Made by a program: the position numbers and the translations under genes. A stretch of DNA of 64,000 nt from Anaerolineales bacterium (GTDB lineage Bacteria > Chloroflexota > Anaerolineae > Anaerolineales > Villigracilaceae): assembly GCA_020634895.1 (NCBI GenBank), contig JACKAV010000006.1, forward strand, positions 248,001 through 312,000, written 5' to 3'. Below, in pieces: positions 62,349-64,000 of the stretch (the first letter of the stretch is position 1; each line of letters starts with the position of its first letter). Under the pieces are notes generated by a model. It did no database searches. It was not told the origin of the DNA and saw only the letters and a list, made by a program, of their open reading frames with translations.

Positions 62349-63595
62349 TGAGTCACGTACTTTTACGTCACCGCGATATCCCCGATATCAATAAACTGAA
62401 TGTTTACAAAAAGAACGGCGGTTTTGACGCGTTCAAAAAAGCCGTCACCAAGATGAAGCCGAACGAAGTGACTGACGTGGTAAAGAACTCCGGTCTGCGC
62501 GGACGCGGCGGTGCGGGCTTCCCAACCGGCTTGAAGTGGTCCTTCATCGACAACAAGAGTTGGCCCCATTATGTAGTGGCAAATGCGGATGAGTCCGAGC
62601 CGGGCACGTTCAAAGACCGCGAGATCATGGAGAGCAATCCCTTCCAGTTCCTCGAAGGTCTGGCGATTGCCAGTTATGCCGTCGGCGCGACTGTTGCTTA
62701 CGTTTATCTGCGCGGCGAATTCTGGCAGGTGGCTGCCTTCCTCGATGAAAAGATCGCGGAAATGGAAGAAGCCGGTTACCTTGGCGACAACCTCTTTGGC
62801 AAGGATTATTCACTGAAGATCTTTACCCATCTCGGCGCAGGCGCGTACATCTGCGGTGAGGAAACGGCGCTGCTTGAATCTCTCGAAGGCAAACGCGGAC
62901 AGCCCCGTGTACGTCCGCCGTTCCCTCCGGCTGTGGGTCTGTACGGCAAGCCGACCATTATCAATAATGTCGAAACCTTTACCAATGTGCCGATGATCCT
63001 CGCCAACGGCGCGGACTGGTACAAGAGTATGGGCACTTCCGACAGCGCGGGTGTGAAGATCTTCTCGCTTTCCGGTCGTGTGCGCAAGCCGGGCAATTAT
63101 GAACTACCCTTCGGCAGCACCTTCCGCCAGTTGATCTACGAACACGGCATGGGCATTCAGGATGGACGTCCCATCAAGGCGATCATGCCTGCGGGCGCTT
63201 CCTCCTCGCTCATTGTGGTGGACGAAAAGGTTTTGGATACCCCCATGGATTACGCTACCGTCCGCACGCTCGGCGCGGACCTCGGTTCTGCCTCCGTGAT
63301 CGTGCTGGATGAAACGGTCGATATTGATTGGGTAATCAATAAGACGATCCACTTCTTCAAACATGAATCCTGCGGTAAATGCACCACCTGCCGCGAAGGC
63401 AACCACTGGATGAGAAACCTCACCGACCGCATTCATCACGGCAAGGCTTCCAGCGAAGATGTCACATTGCTTTTGAATGTGGCGAAACAGATGCAGGGCA
63501 AGTGCCTGTGCGCGCTTGGTGAATTCTCCACCATGGCAGTGGTGACCGGCATCGAACGCTTCCCGGAGGATTTCAAGAAAGCGGTAAAGGCGTAA
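62348..63595 (+). CDS. nuoF: NADH-quinone oxidoreductase subunit F
   Basis: 415-aa NADH-binding subunit: FMN/NAD loops GRGGAGFPTGLKW and GAGAYICGEETALLESLEG, and cluster N3 Cys in ESCGKCTTCREG with a further Cys near the end (GKCLCALGEF). Together with NuoE and NuoG forms the NADH-dehydrogenase module. Confidence 0.96.
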   Translation: MSHVLLRHRDIPDINKLNVYKKNGGFDAFKKAVTKMKPNEVTDVVKNSGLRGRGGAGFPTGLKWSFIDNKSWPHYVVANADESEPGTFKDREIMESNPFQFLEGLAIASYAVGATVAYVYLRGEFWQVAAFLDEKIAEMEEAGYLGDNLFGKDYSLKIFTHLGAGAYICGEETALLESLEGKRGQPRVRPPFPPAVGLYGKPTIINNVETFTNVPMILANGADWYKSMGTSDSAGVKIFSLSGRVRKPGNYELPFGSTFRQLIYEHGMGIQDGRPIKAIMPAGASSSLIVVDEKVLDTPMDYATVRTLGADLGSASVIVLDETVDIDWVINKTIHFFKHESCGKCTTCREGNHWMRNLTDRIHHGKASSEDVTLLLNVAKQMQGKCLCALGEFSTMAVVTGIERFPEDFKKAVKA

Positions 63596-63642
63596 GTAGA
63601 TATTCGATACCCGATATTTGAGTATCGTTCTTCGGAGACTTA

Positions 63643-64000
63643 ATGAGCAAACAAGTCAATCTCACGATCAATGGAAAACAAGTCACCGCGCCGGACGGGC
63701 TTACCGTTGCGGATGCGGCGAAACTCGCAGGTATCGACATACCTGTTTTCTGCCATCACCCCAAACTCGAGCCGGTCGGCATGTGCCGTATGTGTCTCGT
63801 GGAGATCGGACGCCCCGTGTTCGACCGCGCGACCGGTCAGCCGGTGATGGAGAATGGGCAGCCCAAGATTCAGTTCATGCCCAAATTGGAAACCGCCTGC
63901 ACCAACCGTATTTCAGAAGGCATGGTTGTGTTGACGGAATCTGAAAAGGCGACCGACGGTCAGCGCGGCACAGTGGAATTCCTGCTTACCTCGCACCCAT
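63643..64000 (+). CDS. nuoG: NADH-quinone oxidoreductase subunit G (3' truncated by window)
   Basis: Frame open from ATG 63643 (GGAG upstream) to the window end. The first 119 residues have the plant-type [2Fe-2S] domain: Cys in PVFCHHPKLE, CRMC in GMCRMCLVEIG and Cys in ETACTNRI, then the start of the His-containing 4Fe-4S segment (LLTSHP). Continues beyond 64000. Confidence 0.93.
   Translation, partial: MSKQVNLTINGKQVTAPDGLTVADAAKLAGIDIPVFCHHPKLEPVGMCRMCLVEIGRPVFDRATGQPVMENGQPKIQFMPKLETACTNRISEGMVVLTESEKATDGQRGTVEFLLTSHP

Overview
The window reads as a housekeeping and biosynthesis stretch from a Chloroflexota bacterium, most likely class Anaerolineae. This is inferred from the LysW-type lysine/arginine genes, the dnaG-rpoD pair, the glyQ-glyS fusion, a sortase-like secreted protein, TIR-SUMF1 proteins, and the density of short palindromic repeats. 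No 16S gene is present to settle it.

Layout. 1-856: 3' end of a hybrid histidine kinase. 944-6366: alpha-aminoadipate lysine operon (homocitrate synthase, homoaconitase large and small subunits, homoisocitrate dehydrogenase, lysX). 6408-12583: argG, argH, lysW, a second lysX/argX ligase, lysY/argC, lysZ/argB. 12664-18858: accessory genes (NAD(P)-binding protein, glycosyltransferase, duplicated XRE regulators with DUF2975, DHFR-like protein, cyclase-like protein, DUF6194, STAS protein). 18900-21344: lysJ and lysK. 21406-34475: branched-chain amino acid operon (ilvD, ilvB, ilvN, ilvC, leuA, small ORF, leuC, leuD, cimA, leuB, ilvE). 34664-40643: rpsB, tsf, pyrH, frr, uppS, cdsA, class II FBPase, tRNA-Asn. 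40744-42595: small genes. 42676-49722: AT-rich, frame-broken TIR/SUMF1 array with a RAYT transposase. 49911-57342: glyQS, sortase-like protein, dnaG. 57358-64000: rpoD, then nuoA to nuoG (nuoG cut by the window edge).

The most striking system is the control of amino-acid synthesis. Four transcription units begin with a sigma70-type promoter, a short reading frame rich in the codons of the pathway end product, and an intrinsic terminator just before the first enzyme gene: Lys codons before the lysine operon, Arg codons before argG and before lysJ, and Leu/Ile/Val codons before ilvD. In every case a leader segment is complementary to the 5' part of the terminator, so an antiterminator can form, as in classical ribosome-mediated attenuation. 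Three of the leaders share a nearly identical promoter, and their start codons lie only 8 to 10 nt after the -10 box, so they look leaderless. The leaders also suggest how LysW-dependent synthesis is divided: one carrier protein (LysW) and one LysZ/LysY/LysJ/LysK set under arginine leaders, and two ATP-grasp ligases, one in the lysine operon and one in the arginine operon.

A second theme is invasive palindromic repeats. At least six families sit between genes of operons. Several copies lie in frame inside argH, lysK and glyS, and one lies inside the RAYT transposase, which is followed by two tandem repeats of the same family. A third point is quality: between about 43.3 and 50.3 kb almost every reading-frame break is a 1-2 nt change, mostly in a homopolymer, and two of them hit the essential glycyl-tRNA synthetase gene. 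Sequence error is therefore a serious explanation for the broken TIR genes.
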